Of a DNA stretch of 64,000 nucleotides, positions 41,858 to 51,675 are shown piece by piece. Where the stretch lies: contig NZ_JAOQJI010000001.1 in NCBI RefSeq assembly GCF_025567125.1, forward strand, positions 62,001 to 126,000. Direction: 5' to 3'. The notes under the pieces are model-generated. The model had not been told where the DNA came from, ran no database searches, and was given only the letters and a program-made list of their open reading frames with translations. The position numbers and the translations under genes were made by a program. Origin of the DNA: Phocaeicola fibrisolvens. Its GTDB lineage: Bacteria > Bacteroidota > Bacteroidia > Bacteroidales > Bacteroidaceae. Each line of letters begins with the position of its first letter. Within the stretch, counting starts at the first letter, position 1.

Positions 41858-43258
41858 TCATTTTTGTATGATTCTGGCTGCATTTTCCAGGTGTACGTCT
41901 TCTGCGGCATAGTCGGGCCGTGTGTCTCCCCAGTTTACCATGCAGTCTTCCATCTGAATGTCAGAGGCCGTATGGATGAAGAATCCGTAGGTCTTACCTT
42001 TCAGGAAACCTTCTCCATCGCACGGACGTTTGTCGTAGATTCCTCCTTCGAAGGTAGTCCGCTTGTGGAGGTTCACTTCTACCTGGTCGAAGTAAATCCG
42101 GTTGATTTTGTCGGGGGTATCGCCACCCACAAAGACTCCGTTTTCACTCGTACACTTGATGTTGTGGAAATAAATGCGGCTTACTTCCCCACAGGCACCT
42201 TTCACGGCTCCTTTCGGGAAACGCCATCCCGCATCTTTATGGTTGCCTACAGCCCGCGGATAAGAGGTGACATAAATGGGTTCAGCCTTCCCCCACCATA
42301 CGTCGGAGAAGAAACGGCAATCGACAATCATGTTCGAGAAGATTACGTTGGTTACCGTACCTTCGTCACGGTTCTGTATGCCGATTCCCCGGTTGCTGTC
42401 CTTGATGATGCAGTTGGTGAACAAAACGTTGTTGATTTTGTCCATGTTCTCCGAACCGATCTTTACGGCGCAGGAACGTGAAGTCATGGTGCAGTTGGTC
42501 ACTACCACATCCTCGCAGCTTCCATACTCCTCAAACTCTCTTCGGTTTTTCAGACAGATGCAGTCATCGCCCGATTCAATGAAACAGTTGGAGATGCGCA
42601 CATCCTTGGAATGGTCTACGTCGATGCCGTCGCCGTTCCGGATTTTGAGGTTGTTGAGGATACTGATGCCGTCAATCATGACGTTGCGGCAGCCTATCAG
42701 ATGGACTGTCCAGTAGGCACTGTTGCAGATGTTCACATCGCGTATCACCAACTTCTCGATATTGGTCAGGGTGAGCACATGCGGACGCGGGTCAAAGTCC
42801 GTGACCGGCTTCAGTTCGTAAGAATCGTCCAGTTCCTTTCCCATGAAGGCTACTCCGTTGCCGTCGATACTTCCCGTACCAGTGATGGACACGTTTTTCA
42901 GGTCTTTTCCGCTGATCCACATCATTCCCTCTCCGCGGTTGGCACCGAAGGCACTTTCGGTATAGATGCTTTCATCCGGATTCGCCAGCAGCCGGGAATT
43001 GGGGGCCAGCTGTAACTCTACGTAAGAAGCCAGTTTGAACGGTCCGCAAAGGAAGGTATGTCCCGAAGGTACGAGAACCGTACCGCCTCCGGCTTCCGAA
43101 CAGGCATTAATAGCTTTCTGGATAGCTGAGGCATCATCCGTTTCCCCGTCACCGGTAGCCCCGTAGTCCATAATGTTGTAAATCCCCGTTTGTGGCGAGT
43201 GGCATGCTCCGAGAAGGAAGATGCTGAGTAGTGCAAGTAGAATATTTTTTGTTTTCAT
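41858..43258 (-). CDS. GH28-like polygalacturonase-family lipoprotein
   Basis: A 466-aa protein with lipoprotein signal MKTKNILLALLSIFLLGAC. YNIMDYGATGDGETDDASAIQKAINAC is the usual pectin-lyase-fold opening. The GH28 acids are present as NGDGIDVD and SGDDCICLK. The normal G-H-G motif is replaced by SRSCAVKIGSE, and the R-x-K motif by NRGIGIQ. The active-site acids remain, so it is probably an enzyme, but its specificity may differ from pectin cleavage. It is the last gene of the GH89-SusCD operon, 27 bp after GH92, and is probably exposed on the outer membrane or in the periplasm. Confidence 0.85.
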   Translation of the reverse strand: MKTKNILLALLSIFLLGACHSPQTGIYNIMDYGATGDGETDDASAIQKAINACSEAGGGTVLVPSGHTFLCGPFKLASYVELQLAPNSRLLANPDESIYTESAFGANRGEGMMWISGKDLKNVSITGTGSIDGNGVAFMGKELDDSYELKPVTDFDPRPHVLTLTNIEKLVIRDVNICNSAYWTVHLIGCRNVMIDGISILNNLKIRNGDGIDVDHSKDVRISNCFIESGDDCICLKNRREFEEYGSCEDVVVTNCTMTSRSCAVKIGSENMDKINNVLFTNCIIKDSNRGIGIQNRDEGTVTNVIFSNMIVDCRFFSDVWWGKAEPIYVTSYPRAVGNHKDAGWRFPKGAVKGACGEVSRIYFHNIKCTSENGVFVGGDTPDKINRIYFDQVEVNLHKRTTFEGGIYDKRPCDGEGFLKGKTYGFFIHTASDIQMEDCMVNWGDTRPDYAAEDVHLENAARIIQK

Positions 43259-43285
43259 AATATAATATGGGATTTATGTTTTTAT

Positions 43286-45613
43286 TCAGAATTTTTCAAT
43301 CAGTGAAGGGGGACAGTCTTCCGGAGCACTGCCCCATGTCTTATTGGGCATATTTCCCATGACAAATACCATTTCGCCTCCTTCCGTAATATCTTTATGC
43401 GTAATGTAGTTTCGGGTATAAGGTTTCCCGTTCAAGGTTACTTGTTGTATGTAAATGTTCTCCTTGGAAGTGTTTTCAGCTTGCAGGGTAAAAGTCTTGC
43501 CGTTTTCCAAGTGTAGTGTAGCCTTGGAGAAAGACGGACTGGCCAGTACATAATAGGGGGAGCCCGGGCAAACCGGATAGAAGCCTAAAGAGGCAAAAAT
43601 ATACCAGGCCGACATCTGTCCCGCATCGTCGTTGCCCGACAAGCCTCCGGGGGCATTCAGGTATTCCGTTGCCATGATGTGACGTACGGCCTGCTGGGTT
43701 TTCCATGGCTGCCCTGCATAGTTGAATATAAAGGCCACCTGATGGCAGGGTTCGTTGCCGTGCCAGTATCTTTGTGCGCTGAACATGGAGTCCAGTTTCT
43801 CCACATAGTGCTGACGTCCGCCCATACATTCCATCAGTCCATACGGGTCTTGTGGCGCGTACCAGGTATAATGGCAGGGTGCCCCTTCGGTGATGAACTT
43901 GGCAAACTGGAAGGCGTTCGCTTCTTTCAGGAAGGTGCCGTCGGCATGCCGTCCCTGTGCATATCCTGTAGCAGGGTCGATGACGTTACGGTAGTTCAGA
44001 GCACGGGCGGCCAATAATTTGTAATCCTCATCTTTTTGAAGCAGTTTGGCTACTTGGGAAAGGACAAAATCATCGTAAGCATATTCCAAAGTACGCGACA
44101 CCTGTTCTTTGGTGTGGAAGGCATCGGGTACACTGTCCTCCAGCGGAATGTAGCCGTATTTCAGGTACGACTGTAAGGCCCGGCGTCCCATCCCGTTCCG
44201 GTAATCTGCTTCCTGGACGGGCAATTCGAACGCATTCTGCCGCATGGCCTTGTAAGCCGTTTCGATGTCAAAGTTGCGGATGCCTTTCACGTAAGCATCT
44301 CCTATGGCTGCTATGCAATGGTCGCCAATCATGGCTGCCGTATAGCTGTTCCAGCACGGGAAGATGGGCAACCAGCCACCCTGTTCATATTTGTGGACGA
44401 GTGACTGCATCATCTGTCCTCCTCGTGTGGGGTATAATAGGTTGATGAGCGGATGCAAGGCACGGTAGGTATCCCACATGCTGAAGTCATCATAATAGGT
44501 TTCGTTTTGGGCTAGCTGGAGAATGGAATCTTTCTGTGCAAAAGCCGGGTATCTTCCATCCACGTCGTTGAATGTGCGGGGAAGGAAAGAAGCCCGATAA
44601 AAGGCTCCATAGAATTTCTCCTTGGCTTCCTGGTCAGGTGTTTCTACTTTGATGGCCGAGAGATGCTTTTCCCAGATTGCGGTAAGTTCCTTCCGCGTCT
44701 GGTCGAAATTCCAGTGCGGAATTTCCTGTTGCAGATTTTGTTCGGCTCCTTTTCTATCGGTGAAGGAAGAAGCCACTTTGACTAATACTTGTTCATGGCT
44801 TTTTACGTGAAAGCCTATATAGATTCCGATATTTTTTTCATGACCGATTTTGGTCTGTCCAGGGAACAGACTGTCTTCCCGGAAAGTTCCGAAGTCGCAG
44901 AGGTCTTTCTGGTAGTCTATAATAAAATGTCCGCTGTATCCGGCGGGTTCTCCCCAGCCTTGATAAATGCGATGTACGGGATTGTAGCCGTAAATACGTT
45001 TCTGAAGGGTATCAATTTCGATATATCCTTCTCCTTCGTCACTGTTAGGATTGACGATGAGATAAGCCTTTCCTTCCTTCTGGTAGGAAAAGCGGAAAAT
45101 GGCTGACCGCGAGCGGCCTGTCATTTCAGCCTGAAGATGTTCATCAGGTAAAGTTACAGAATAATAAGCTGGAGTAGCAGTTTCCTGCTCGTGTGAGAAT
45201 CGGGTGGCTCTTTTTTCCGGCAGGCATCGTAAGGAATCGAAGGAAGCCGTCAAGGTCATGGAACCATAATCTTGTGTACATCCTCCCACAATCCAATGGG
45301 AATTGCGGAATCCTTGAAACAAGGAATCACGATAATAATATGGTGCGATGCATTTCAGTTCGGTGTCTTGTGTCTGTGGGGTCCAGAAATTCATGCCGTT
45401 GGGTTCCAGTACGGCAGGTAAGGTTTGTCCGTATTCTTCGGTATGTTTACCAAACATCCCTGCAGTGTGGGTCGTGCTGGCTGCAGTACCCACTCTTGTG
45501 TCAATGTATGATAATAAGTTTCCGTGGGAATGTTCCCCCGCACACGAAATCATCAATGGAACCATCGTTCCATAAGTCAGTGATTTGAGTAATGTAGTGA
45601 GATGTGTTTTCAT
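43286..45613 (-). CDS. GH92 alpha-mannosidase
   Basis: The preferred start is the ATG at 45613 (775 aa), which places a lipoprotein-like signal (MKTHLTTLLKSLTYGTMVPLMISC) at the front; an upstream ATG at 45652 adds 13 residues. NLLSYIDTRVGTA is the GH92 opening. SRTLEYAYDDF carries the likely general acid and GGLSGNDDAGQMSAWYIFASLGFYPV the base and calcium site. GH92 enzymes are Ca2+-dependent exo-alpha-mannosidases acting on alpha-1,2, -1,3, -1,4 or -1,6 linkages. It lies downstream of susD behind a stem-loop and a possible own promoter at 45652-45659. Confidence 0.94.
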   Translation of the reverse strand: MKTHLTTLLKSLTYGTMVPLMISCAGEHSHGNLLSYIDTRVGTAASTTHTAGMFGKHTEEYGQTLPAVLEPNGMNFWTPQTQDTELKCIAPYYYRDSLFQGFRNSHWIVGGCTQDYGSMTLTASFDSLRCLPEKRATRFSHEQETATPAYYSVTLPDEHLQAEMTGRSRSAIFRFSYQKEGKAYLIVNPNSDEGEGYIEIDTLQKRIYGYNPVHRIYQGWGEPAGYSGHFIIDYQKDLCDFGTFREDSLFPGQTKIGHEKNIGIYIGFHVKSHEQVLVKVASSFTDRKGAEQNLQQEIPHWNFDQTRKELTAIWEKHLSAIKVETPDQEAKEKFYGAFYRASFLPRTFNDVDGRYPAFAQKDSILQLAQNETYYDDFSMWDTYRALHPLINLLYPTRGGQMMQSLVHKYEQGGWLPIFPCWNSYTAAMIGDHCIAAIGDAYVKGIRNFDIETAYKAMRQNAFELPVQEADYRNGMGRRALQSYLKYGYIPLEDSVPDAFHTKEQVSRTLEYAYDDFVLSQVAKLLQKDEDYKLLAARALNYRNVIDPATGYAQGRHADGTFLKEANAFQFAKFITEGAPCHYTWYAPQDPYGLMECMGGRQHYVEKLDSMFSAQRYWHGNEPCHQVAFIFNYAGQPWKTQQAVRHIMATEYLNAPGGLSGNDDAGQMSAWYIFASLGFYPVCPGSPYYVLASPSFSKATLHLENGKTFTLQAENTSKENIYIQQVTLNGKPYTRNYITHKDITEGGEMVFVMGNMPNKTWGSAPEDCPPSLIEKF

Positions 45614-45651
45614 AAATCTTAAATCTACGTGATTGCTATGTGTATTCCCCA

Positions 45652-45659
45652 CAAAAATA
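45652..45659 (-). promoter_or_regulatory. Possible internal promoter before GH92
   Basis: TATTTTTG on the minus strand fits the -7 consensus, 38 bp before the GH92 ATG. No clear -33 box. Confidence 0.35.
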
Positions 45660-45767
45660 AGAAATTGTCATTATGATGCTTCGCAGGTTTAAGACTATTC
45701 AACTCATAATCTGTATCTTCTATTATAGAATTAACCTTTGAAAACTTTATAGAGAAAAAAGAATTAC

Positions 45768-45801
45768 AAATATCGGTGAGGGAAGTCCCTCACCGATATT
45801 T
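45768..45801 (-). terminator. 15-bp stem-loop downstream of susD
   Basis: AAATATCGGTGAGGG (45768-45782) and CCCTCACCGATATTT (45787-45801) are perfect reverse complements around AAGT. It lies 12 nt past the susD stop. The T tail on the minus strand is weak (TTTGTAATTC), so it may act as a partial terminator or mRNA-stabilising end that sets SusCD above the enzymes. Confidence 0.7.
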
Positions 45802-45813
45802 TATATAAAGAGA

Positions 45814-47496
45814 TTAATAACCCGGGTTCTGTTTCCAGTTCGCATTTGCATTCAGCACGTCACGAGCCAGCGGTAACAAACGATATTGCGGGTTAGCTGC
45901 ATCGGGATTGTAGTCGTATTTGAAGCCCCAGTCTCGTTCGAAATCACCGAAACGAATCAGGTCGTTACGACGCCAGTGTTCATCCAGGAATTCACGTCCA
46001 CGCTCGTCTAAGATTTCCTGAAGATCTGGATCATGATCCAATAAAGGAGCGTGTACATATTCACGAATCTGATTGAATAGACTCATAGGAGTTTCATTTA
46101 ATGTAGCAGTACCTCCACGGACAATTGCCTCACATTTCATCAGGATTATGTCTGCATAGCGGAAGATAGGTACATCGTTGTCCTGGTTACGGCTATATAC
46201 GTTGTAGTCGTTGATGTCCGGGAAGAACTTGATGGAGCGGTAGCCCTGTGTCCACCCGGTCAAAGTTGCACCACAGTTGAGGTCTGCATCCGGTACACGC
46301 TGAACAATGACCCCATCTTTTTCGTAAGTACCGGTAGCTAAAGAGATGGATTTGCTAAAGGTGACCAAGTCTCCTTTATAGGTGTTACGTACACCGGTTG
46401 GCATACCTGTAGCATTATCATATTGATATACATCGAAAGATGTTTTATTAATATCTTCTCCCGTACTTCCAGCAATTACACTATTACGATCATCTCCTGG
46501 TAAGCAGAAAAGTTCTACAAATTCCGGGGTAAGGGTCATGTTTCCACCCACGGAGTTGGTCATTTCTATACTATAAAAACCATTGTCATTCTGTCCACGG
46601 CGCCAAGTGCGGAAACGGGCATAAGTCATACCTTGTGCGGTAACTGCATCATACGGCATGGCGTAGATAAAGTCTTTAATCTGTGGACCATTCGTATACA
46701 TGAACTTTGTCTTATAGTCATCGGTCAGGTCGAAAAGATGTGACTCGATGACACGGTCGCAGGCTGCGATACAGTCTTTCAGTTTGCCATTATTTGCATT
46801 GGGATCCCAGCTTGCACTAGTTACATCTTGAGTATATACATTCCAATTAATGTATAGCTTGGCAAGTAATGCGTCTACCATCCAGCAGGTCGGTGTTCCG
46901 TAGGTTGCTGCGGAAACTTCACTCGGACAATCGTCACGTACGGCCAGCAGTTCTGATTCAATCCACTTAGCTACTTCTGCACGTGGAGAGCGTTCAATGG
47001 CTGAATTGTTATCCAATACCTTGTAGTCAATGATAGGAGTATCTCCCCAGTTGTCCATCAGTAGGAAGGTATAGAACGCACGCACAGCTCGTAAAGGGGC
47101 AGTATAGCGAACCTGGTCTTCACCTTCTCCCAGATCCATCAGTAACTGGTTACAGTTTACGATACCTGCCTGAATGTCGTTGTAGACCGCCAGCTGGCTG
47201 TTGCTGGCATCCGCATTAACCATGTGGAGGGAGATGTTGGACATATCGCGTCCGTTCAGGTAGTCGGTATCGAAACTGACTGCTGTATATTCATCCGAGT
47301 TGCAGGATACGAGCTCATCGTAGCGACGTCCCAAGGCACCGCGAAAAGCGTAATAAACATTGTTCATACGTGCGCTTAATGCAATCTCTGATTCAGGATA
47401 TTCGGTGTACTGTGATTTGATGTCCACATCCAAGTCTGTACAGCCGACTGATGTAAGTGCCAATAAAGCGGCAGAAATAAAATCTCTTGTTTTCAT
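45814..47496 (-). CDS. susD-like: SusD/RagB-like glycan-binding lipoprotein
   Basis: A 560-aa outer-membrane lipoprotein. MKTRDFISAALLALTSVGC is the signal with lipobox SVGC, and the acidic TDLDVD after the Cys fits surface export. NDIQAGIVNCNQLLMDL and VRAFYTFLLMDNWGDTPIIDY are SusD N-terminal helical (TPR-like) motifs; RRNDLIRFGDFERDW and LLPLARDVLNANANWKQNPGY close the RagB/SusD domain. It forms the lid of the SusC channel encoded 25 bp upstream. Confidence 0.96.
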   Translation of the reverse strand: MKTRDFISAALLALTSVGCTDLDVDIKSQYTEYPESEIALSARMNNVYYAFRGALGRRYDELVSCNSDEYTAVSFDTDYLNGRDMSNISLHMVNADASNSQLAVYNDIQAGIVNCNQLLMDLGEGEDQVRYTAPLRAVRAFYTFLLMDNWGDTPIIDYKVLDNNSAIERSPRAEVAKWIESELLAVRDDCPSEVSAATYGTPTCWMVDALLAKLYINWNVYTQDVTSASWDPNANNGKLKDCIAACDRVIESHLFDLTDDYKTKFMYTNGPQIKDFIYAMPYDAVTAQGMTYARFRTWRRGQNDNGFYSIEMTNSVGGNMTLTPEFVELFCLPGDDRNSVIAGSTGEDINKTSFDVYQYDNATGMPTGVRNTYKGDLVTFSKSISLATGTYEKDGVIVQRVPDADLNCGATLTGWTQGYRSIKFFPDINDYNVYSRNQDNDVPIFRYADIILMKCEAIVRGGTATLNETPMSLFNQIREYVHAPLLDHDPDLQEILDERGREFLDEHWRRNDLIRFGDFERDWGFKYDYNPDAANPQYRLLPLARDVLNANANWKQNPGY

Positions 47497-47521
47497 ATTT
47501 TTATATCTCCTGTTTTTAAGG

Positions 47522-50500
47522 TTAGAAGTTTACATTTACACCTACCATGAATGTACGTGTACGTGGATATTGAGTTTGACGCCAGTCTACGCCCGGAGTC
47601 AGGCCGCCCAGATAGACCTCCGGATCCAGACCTTTGTAACCGGTGATGGTAAATACGTTGTTGCAGGTAGCGTAAATGCGCAGGTTGTTCACCCAGTTGC
47701 CCAGCCTACCAAAGTTGTAACCCAGCGTCAGTGTAGCCAGACGGAAGTAGGAACCGTTTTCCAGATAGCGGTCGGAAGGACGATGTGCGTTGGAATCAGC
47801 GAATCGCTGTTCAGTGGCTACTTCGCTCAGCACATTTTTTCCAGCAGCAACCAGGCCTACGTTATTGTAATAGTTACGGGTAGCATTGTAAATCTTGTTT
47901 CCGACTACTCCTTGGAAGAAGGCGGTGAGAGTCCAGTTCTTCCATGTAAAGTCGTTGTTCCATCCGTAAGTTAGTTTCGGCTGTGCGCTGCCTGTCTTGC
48001 GGCGGTCTTCATCTGTCGGGGCATCGGTTGTCCCTATCAGGTTTCCGTCTGTATCATAGTTATTAAATACGGATACTCCGTTTTCATTGTATCCGGCCCA
48101 TTCGTAGGTGTAGAATTGTCCGATGGGTGAACCTTCCATGATACGTTGTACTTCTTCGCCTGGGAATCCACCTACGTCAGGGTCAGCCATGTTGAAGTAT
48201 GCAACTGAATAGGATGCGTTAGTCAGTTTGTCTACCATGTTTTTATTATGTGACAGATTCAATGTCGTGCTCCATGTAAAGTTATGAGTCTGTACTGGTA
48301 TTGCATTAATAGTCAATTCAATACCCTTGTTGCTGATACTACCTACATTGGCTGTCATGGTACCATAAGGATAACGGTTGGTAGAAACCTGATAATCATA
48401 AATCAAATCTTTAGTACGCTTGTCGTAATATTCGATGGTACCACTTAGACGGTTATGGAGGAAACCGAAGTCAATACCAATGTTAAACATGCTGGTACTT
48501 TCCCATTTCAGGTCCGGGTTGGCGTTACGGGTAGCTCCCAGTGTTCTGTAGTCGGATGTACTGCCGTCTGGATTTACATAGGTGAACCATCCGGTAGCAC
48601 CATACAACGGGTGTGCGATAAAGGCATCGAATCCCAGGGAGTTACCGCTGACACCGTAGCCAACTCTCAGTTTCAAGTCATCAAATACGTGCTGGTTCTT
48701 CATGAAATTCTCTTCCGTGATGCGCCATGCGGCTGATACAGACGGGAAGGTAGCCCAGCGGTTGTTTTCACCGAAAGCGGAAGAACCGTCCCGACGGACA
48801 GTAGCCTGCAACAGATATCTGCTCTTGTAGCTGTAGTTCACACGTCCGTAGAAGGAAATCATTCGCAAAGTAGAAAGGGGATTGCTGATGATATCGCTGA
48901 TATCCATGTTGTTGGCCATACCCATGTTGTGGTAGGTCAAGTCATCGTTGTAGAAATTGTAAGTCCTCAGTCCGAAACCGTCGTTGTTGTCAGCCTGTTC
49001 CCAAGAGTAACCCAGCATGATACCTACCTTATGAGCATCGGCAAAAGTATGGTTCCAGTTCAGATAGGTTTCCATTTGTTTGCGGATGTTTTCTGTGGTA
49101 CTGCGGTCTGCTTGACCGTGTTTGGAAACAACGGAGGGCAGCTGGGTCTGTGACGTATTGTAGATGTTATAAATGTACTGCTGGTTCTGATAAGAGAGAT
49201 TCAAGTTCCAATCCAGGCCATCAATAATGTGTAGGGTAGCCTGTGCTGTACCTTGCAGCAATTTTTCCTTCGTATCGTAACGGTCCTCATTAATCATGGA
49301 CAGCGGGTTGTAGTTTTGGGAAATATTTAAGTTACGATACCATGTGCCGTCTGCATTTTTCGTCGGAACCAATGGGTTGTAATAATACATAGCATCCAGT
49401 ACGCTACGTCCCTGTATGTCAGTCGGACCAGTAGAACTGTTGCGTATGCTAGCATTCAGGCTGAGGGCTAGTTCTAGACGGTTATTTAGGGCCTTTGTCT
49501 GCACGAAGGTACGTGCGTTCAGACGGTCCATACTGGTGCCTCTTACTACACCTTCACGATCTTGGAAGTTCAATGAGGCACTGTAATTAGTCTTTTCATT
49601 ACCACCATTGATAGATACATTATGATTGTGGCTGAAACCAGTACGCAATACTTCGTCCTGCCAGTTGGTGTGAGCTGGATTGTTTACGTCATAGTAGTCT
49701 TTTAGCTGGACAATGTTATTTGCTTCGGCATAGTCTAAAAGTTCGTCTGCTGTCATCATGTCCAGGGTTTTCAGGGTGCGGTCCCAAGCCACATAGCCGC
49801 TGTAGCTTACACTAGTACGTCCGTCCTTCTTACCTTTTTTAGTAGTAATGATAATTACACCGTTGGCGGCTTTAGAACCGTAGATGGCAGTGGCAGAAGC
49901 ATCACGCAGCACGTCGATGCTTTCGATGTCTTCCGGGGCTACTAGAGAAATGCTGACACCCGGCACACCGTCCACTACATAATAGGGTTCCATAGCTTCG
50001 CCGGTACGCAAGGAAGACGCACCACGCAAAGAAATAGAAGCTGAACCGTTCGGGTCACTGGTATTGGCGATTGTCAACCCCGGAACTTTACCTTGCAGCA
50101 TTTGGGCTGGAGTTGTAACGACACCCACATTCAAGTCTTCAGCTTTTACCGTAGTGATGGAGCTGGTCACATCTTTGCGCTGCATGCTACCGTAGCCGAT
50201 AACTACCACTTCATCCAAAGTTTCCGTATCTTCCAAAAGTGTTACGTTTATTTTGGCACCTTTTACTACATTTTCTTGTGTCAGGAAACCAATATAAGAG
50301 AATACAAGTGTTTTACCTTTCTCTGTCCGAAGAGAGTAATTACCATCCAGGTCGGTAACCGTGCCGTTGGTGGTACCTTTTTCCACAACGTTTACACCAA
50401 TCAGGGGTTCGCCTGATTTACTCTGTACACGTCCTGTAACTGTGAGTTGCGCGAATGCCCATGAGACATTCATCAGAAAAAGAGCCATAAATAAAACGAA

Positions 50501-50539
50501 TGGCCTTAGTCTTGCATTTTTCATTTGTACTTTACACAT
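47522..50539 (-). CDS. susC-like: SusC/RagA-like TonB-dependent outer-membrane transporter
   Basis: A 1005-aa protein; a Met five residues in (50524) is an equal start choice. The signal peptide is followed by a carboxypeptidase-D-regulatory-like domain (TVTGRVQSKSGEPLIGVNVVEKG). Then come the TonB-box region (DEVVVIGYGSMQRKD), the plug with the SusC signature (VVDGVPG, IDVLRDASATAIYGSKAANGVIIITTKKG) and the 22-strand barrel ending RTFMVGVNVNF. It imports oligosaccharides with SusD and TonB energy. Placed third in the operon, after GH89 and the acetyltransferase, an unusual order since SusC is commonly first. Confidence 0.96.
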   Translation of the reverse strand: MCKVQMKNARLRPFVLFMALFLMNVSWAFAQLTVTGRVQSKSGEPLIGVNVVEKGTTNGTVTDLDGNYSLRTEKGKTLVFSYIGFLTQENVVKGAKINVTLLEDTETLDEVVVIGYGSMQRKDVTSSITTVKAEDLNVGVVTTPAQMLQGKVPGLTIANTSDPNGSASISLRGASSLRTGEAMEPYYVVDGVPGVSISLVAPEDIESIDVLRDASATAIYGSKAANGVIIITTKKGKKDGRTSVSYSGYVAWDRTLKTLDMMTADELLDYAEANNIVQLKDYYDVNNPAHTNWQDEVLRTGFSHNHNVSINGGNEKTNYSASLNFQDREGVVRGTSMDRLNARTFVQTKALNNRLELALSLNASIRNSSTGPTDIQGRSVLDAMYYYNPLVPTKNADGTWYRNLNISQNYNPLSMINEDRYDTKEKLLQGTAQATLHIIDGLDWNLNLSYQNQQYIYNIYNTSQTQLPSVVSKHGQADRSTTENIRKQMETYLNWNHTFADAHKVGIMLGYSWEQADNNDGFGLRTYNFYNDDLTYHNMGMANNMDISDIISNPLSTLRMISFYGRVNYSYKSRYLLQATVRRDGSSAFGENNRWATFPSVSAAWRITEENFMKNQHVFDDLKLRVGYGVSGNSLGFDAFIAHPLYGATGWFTYVNPDGSTSDYRTLGATRNANPDLKWESTSMFNIGIDFGFLHNRLSGTIEYYDKRTKDLIYDYQVSTNRYPYGTMTANVGSISNKGIELTINAIPVQTHNFTWSTTLNLSHNKNMVDKLTNASYSVAYFNMADPDVGGFPGEEVQRIMEGSPIGQFYTYEWAGYNENGVSVFNNYDTDGNLIGTTDAPTDEDRRKTGSAQPKLTYGWNNDFTWKNWTLTAFFQGVVGNKIYNATRNYYNNVGLVAAGKNVLSEVATEQRFADSNAHRPSDRYLENGSYFRLATLTLGYNFGRLGNWVNNLRIYATCNNVFTITGYKGLDPEVYLGGLTPGVDWRQTQYPRTRTFMVGVNVNF

Positions 50540-50572
50540 AAACTTAGATTTTTAAAAGGTTAGTTTTCAAAA

Positions 50573-51640
50573 TCATATCTTGATATAGATTTTTTTTCGA
50601 TGTAGGATATAGCCTGTGATGCACATGAGGGAACAGAAAAGCAACGCATAGATGAGGGAAGCGAAATATGGGTCCGTGAATACGACCAGAATGCCTTCGT
50701 AAATTGCTTTTCGAATGCCCCATTGAGAAAAGGCAATGGCTACCACTTCACTGAGTACGTAAAGGAAGAGCGGATTCATGCCGAAAACCAGGAAGAAAGT
50801 CCAGCCTTTGTTCACTTCCTTTACGTCGATTACATACATGAGCAAGGCAAGCAGCAAGGAGCCCCATCCACAGGTTACGAAAACAAAGCTTGTAGACCAG
50901 ATTCGTTTGTTGAGAGGCATCCAGATGGAAAGGATATAACCGACTGCCAGCATCATCGCTGCCACTGTGATGAGTTTGACAACCCGTTGGCTTACGGGAA
51001 TCTTTTCCAATAACAGCTTGCCGCACAAAAAGCCGATGAGGGTGTGGGCTACTGCGGATAAGGTGGCCATCAGTCCTTCCGGATCGATCGGACTCTTTTT
51101 ATAAAGATGGGCTTCCCCGAAAATGCTTCTGTCGACAACGGCCAAGATGTTGGTGTCGTCGCAGGCATAGCCGTTCCCCACCAGCAGGAGAATGGAATAG
51201 ACTACCAGCAAACCACCCGCAATCCAAGGAAGGTATTTGTGGCGGATGTAGATGACCATCAGCGACACAATGCCGTAGCACAAACCGATGCGTTGCAGTA
51301 CACCGGGGATGCGAAGCGTGTCTATCGGGAAAAATTCTCCTTTGCAGGCATAGCCGAACCATTCGATGCCGAGTCCGATGAGAATGATAAGGAAAGTCCG
51401 CCGGAAAATCTTTTTGACGACCTCGTGCGAGGACCTGAAGTCGAATTTCCGAAGAGAAATGTAAGTGGAAATACCTACCATGAACAGGAAGAACGGGAAG
51501 ACCAGGTCACACGGAGTCAGGCCATTCCATACGGAGTGGCGCAACGGGGCATACGAAATGGAGCCTCCGGCATTGTTTACCAGAATCATGCCGCATACCG
51601 TAATGCCGCGTAATACATCGAGTGACAAGAGTCGTTTCAT
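50573..51640 (-). CDS. HGSNAT-like membrane acetyltransferase (DUF5009/DUF1624 family)
   Basis: A 355-aa inner-membrane protein with about 10 helices. LLSLDVLRGITVCGMILVN opens the acyltransferase-like family. RHSVWNGLTPCDLVFPFFLFMVG has His35 in the position of the catalytic histidine of lysosomal heparan-alpha-glucosaminide N-acetyltransferase, and RIPGVLQRIG is a second shared motif. The human enzyme moves acetyl from cytosolic acetyl-CoA to terminal glucosamine on the other side of the membrane. The gene is 35 bp downstream of GH89, the counterpart of the next lysosomal enzyme. Periplasmic N-acetylation of an amino sugar is inferred. Confidence 0.85.
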   Translation of the reverse strand: MKRLLSLDVLRGITVCGMILVNNAGGSISYAPLRHSVWNGLTPCDLVFPFFLFMVGISTYISLRKFDFRSSHEVVKKIFRRTFLIILIGLGIEWFGYACKGEFFPIDTLRIPGVLQRIGLCYGIVSLMVIYIRHKYLPWIAGGLLVVYSILLLVGNGYACDDTNILAVVDRSIFGEAHLYKKSPIDPEGLMATLSAVAHTLIGFLCGKLLLEKIPVSQRVVKLITVAAMMLAVGYILSIWMPLNKRIWSTSFVFVTCGWGSLLLALLMYVIDVKEVNKGWTFFLVFGMNPLFLYVLSEVVAIAFSQWGIRKAIYEGILVVFTDPYFASLIYALLFCSLMCITGYILHRKKIYIKI

Positions 51641-51675
51641 GGTGTTTTTCTGTTTTAAGGTTACTTCCCGATTCT

